A stretch of 7,279 nt of DNA from Planctomycetota bacterium (GTDB taxonomy: Bacteria; Planctomycetota; Phycisphaerae; Phycisphaerales; SM1A02), in contig RFQW01000078.1 of the NCBI GenBank assembly GCA_009924765.1, forward strand, positions 1 through 7,279, in the 5' to 3' direction. Below, piece after piece: positions 6,033 to 7,279 of this stretch (position 1 is its first letter; every line of letters begins with the position of its first letter). The notes under the pieces are model-generated. The model was not told the DNA's origin. It saw nothing but the letters and a program-made list of their open reading frames with translations, and searched no databases. The position numbers were made by a program, and so were the translations under genes.

Positions 6033-7279
6033 ATGGCACGAGGCGATCAGGTTGGGCCGCGGCTTCCGCCCATCGGGGGGCCGTGGCCACTTCGCATGGC
6101 GTGGAAGCTGTTCGCGCCCGTCATCGACCGCATCATCGGACTGCACCTGATTCGCGCCATGCAGCGGCAGTACGACGCCATGCCGGCGGATGTGCCGCCG
6201 CTCGAGCGGCTGAACCGCATCAACCGCATCCGCGGTGTGGTGAGCGACGAGGATCTGGCGCGCATTCCGAAGACAGGCTCGCTGCTGATCGTGGCGAACC
6301 ACGCCTATGGTGGCGCCGATCCGCAGATCATGGCCACGCTGATGGATCGCGTGCGGTCCGACGTGAAGTTCATCGCCAACCGCATCATGGCCGACGTGCC
6401 CGTGGTGCAGGGGCGCGTGTTCGCGGCCAGTGTGCTGAACGAGGCGGACGGCGCGGGTGCCAATCGGCGCGCCTTGCGACAGGTGATCGACTGGCTGAAG
6501 GATGGCCACTGCGTGTGCGTGTATCCCGCGGGCGAAGTGAGCCACATTCGCTGGGGCCGCTGGCATGCCGTGGATGGTCACTGGCAGAACCAGGTGGCCC
6601 GCATGGTGCGCGTGACCAACGCCACGGTGCTGCCCATCTTCGTGGATGGCTGCAACAGCTGGCTGTTTCAGGTGGTGGGCCTGATCCATCCGATCCTGCG
6701 CACGCTGCTGCTGGCGCGCGAATTCGTGCGCATGTCCGGTCGCACCATTCGCATGGTGGTGGGCTCGCCGATTCCCTCGGACGAACTGCTCTCGCAGGGT
6801 GACGAGAACGACATCATGCGCTATCTGCGTGTGCGCACCTATCTGCTGCGCACGCGCCTTGATCAGCCGCGCCGCAGTGGCCCCACGGTGATCTCGCCGC
6901 TGCCGGTGCCCGAGCGGCCGCAGCACGAACCCGCCGAGCTGGCCGCCGAGATCGCGGCGCTGCCGCCCGAGGACCTGATGACGCGCTCCGGCGAGCTGGA
7001 GGTGTACATGACGCGCAGTGAGCGCATTCCGCTCACCATGCTCGAGATCGGGCGCCTGCGCGAGATCTCCTTCCGCTCGGTGGGCGAGGGCACGGGCAAG
7101 GCGATCGACATCGACCGCTTCGACGCGCGCTACATGCAGATGCTGGTGTGGAACGCCCGCACGCACGAGGTGGTGGGCGGCTATCGACTGGGCTTCACCG
7201 ACCAGATCATGCAGGAGCAGGGCATCGACGGGCTGTACACCAGCACGCTGTTCCGCTATCCGCCCTCGGCGGTGCATGC
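6033..7279 (+). CDS. PlsC-like acyltransferase fused to an OlsB/COG3176-like GNAT acyltransferase (3' end missing)
   Basis: At least 415 residues, running off the window. The N-terminal half is a lysophospholipid acyltransferase-type domain with acyl-acceptor motif ANHAYGGAD (88-96; His90 and Asp96, the HX5D spacing used by this fusion family instead of HX4D), the FIANRIMADVPVVQGR region (113-128) and YPAGEVSH (164-171), which binds the glycerol-phosphate or equivalent. A Pro-rich linker (about 280-310) leads to a GNAT/autoinducer-synthase-like domain from ~332 (LTMLEIGRLREISFR, DIDRFDARYMQMLVW, VVGGYRLGF, GLYTSTLFRY), typical of OlsB and of 'putative hemolysin' COG3176. Such fusions (for example OlsF) both N- and O-acylate ornithine to make aminolipids, so a membrane-surface lipid-synthesis role is inferred. 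The ATG at 6033 lacks an SD; 6096 is the next in-frame ATG and would remove 21 residues. Confidence 0.88.
   Translation, partial: MARGDQVGPRLPPIGGPWPLRMAWKLFAPVIDRIIGLHLIRAMQRQYDAMPADVPPLERLNRINRIRGVVSDEDLARIPKTGSLLIVANHAYGGADPQIMATLMDRVRSDVKFIANRIMADVPVVQGRVFAASVLNEADGAGANRRALRQVIDWLKDGHCVCVYPAGEVSHIRWGRWHAVDGHWQNQVARMVRVTNATVLPIFVDGCNSWLFQVVGLIHPILRTLLLAREFVRMSGRTIRMVVGSPIPSDELLSQGDENDIMRYLRVRTYLLRTRLDQPRRSGPTVISPLPVPERPQHEPAELAAEIAALPPEDLMTRSGELEVYMTRSERIPLTMLEIGRLREISFRSVGEGTGKAIDIDRFDARYMQMLVWNARTHEVVGGYRLGFTDQIMQEQGIDGLYTSTLFRYPPSAVH

Noticed and set aside
6083..6802. 239-codon + strand open frame inside the acyltransferase
   Set aside because: Frame-shifted shadow of the real gene that starts at 6033: Arg/His/Gly-rich with no domain.
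5985..7277. 430-codon - strand open frame over the acyltransferase
   Set aside because: His/Gln/Arg-rich antisense shadow; the + frame has clear PlsC and GNAT motifs.

Overview
The window is GC-rich, gene-dense bacterial chromosome; I see no phage, IS, plasmid or CRISPR signature. The organism cannot be named with confidence. A PlsC-GNAT acyltransferase fusion and two tRNA-Glu genes without an encoded CCA fit a Gram-negative-type bacterium. The mixture of a good Shine-Dalgarno (SD) site at livF with several starts lacking one, and a nadD with a non-canonical HxxH motif, made me think of Planctomycetota (Phycisphaerae-like), but that is a low-confidence guess.

Region 1 (1-3285, + strand) is the distal part of a branched-chain/hydrophobic amino acid ABC importer operon in the order livH (5' end missing), livM, livG, livF. 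Each gene overlaps the next by 1 to 4 bases, so they are almost certainly co-transcribed and translationally coupled. The substrate-binding protein is not here and would be expected upstream. LivG is the oddity: about 90 extra residues, with two hydrophobic segments, sit between the Walker A region and the Q-loop, which would turn a peripheral ATPase into one with its own predicted membrane hairpin.

Region 2 (3286-4345) is a 100-base AT-richer intergenic stretch with weak inverted repeats, then an acidic soluble protein of about 320 residues that I do not recognise. Its stop codon abuts, with no gap, the stop codon of the convergent nadD.

Region 3 (4346-5613, - strand) is a two-gene unit. 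A small nucleoside phosphorylase/nucleosidase-superfamily protein is followed, with a 4-base overlap, by nicotinate-mononucleotide adenylyltransferase (nadD). This is nucleoside/NAD metabolism.

Region 4 (5614-5927, + strand) holds two tRNA-Glu genes with anticodons CTC and TTC. They are 69/75 identical and separated by 107 bases containing a rho-independent terminator. The first has a good sigma-70-type promoter, and a similar -10 hexamer recurs upstream of the second.

Region 5 (6033-end, + strand) is the 5' part of a two-domain acyltransferase, PlsC-like then an OlsB/COG3176-like GNAT domain, probably for ornithine-type or other aminolipid synthesis. It runs off the end of the window.

The most noteworthy observation is the membrane-hairpin LivG. 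I found no clear evidence of a wholly new multi-gene system.
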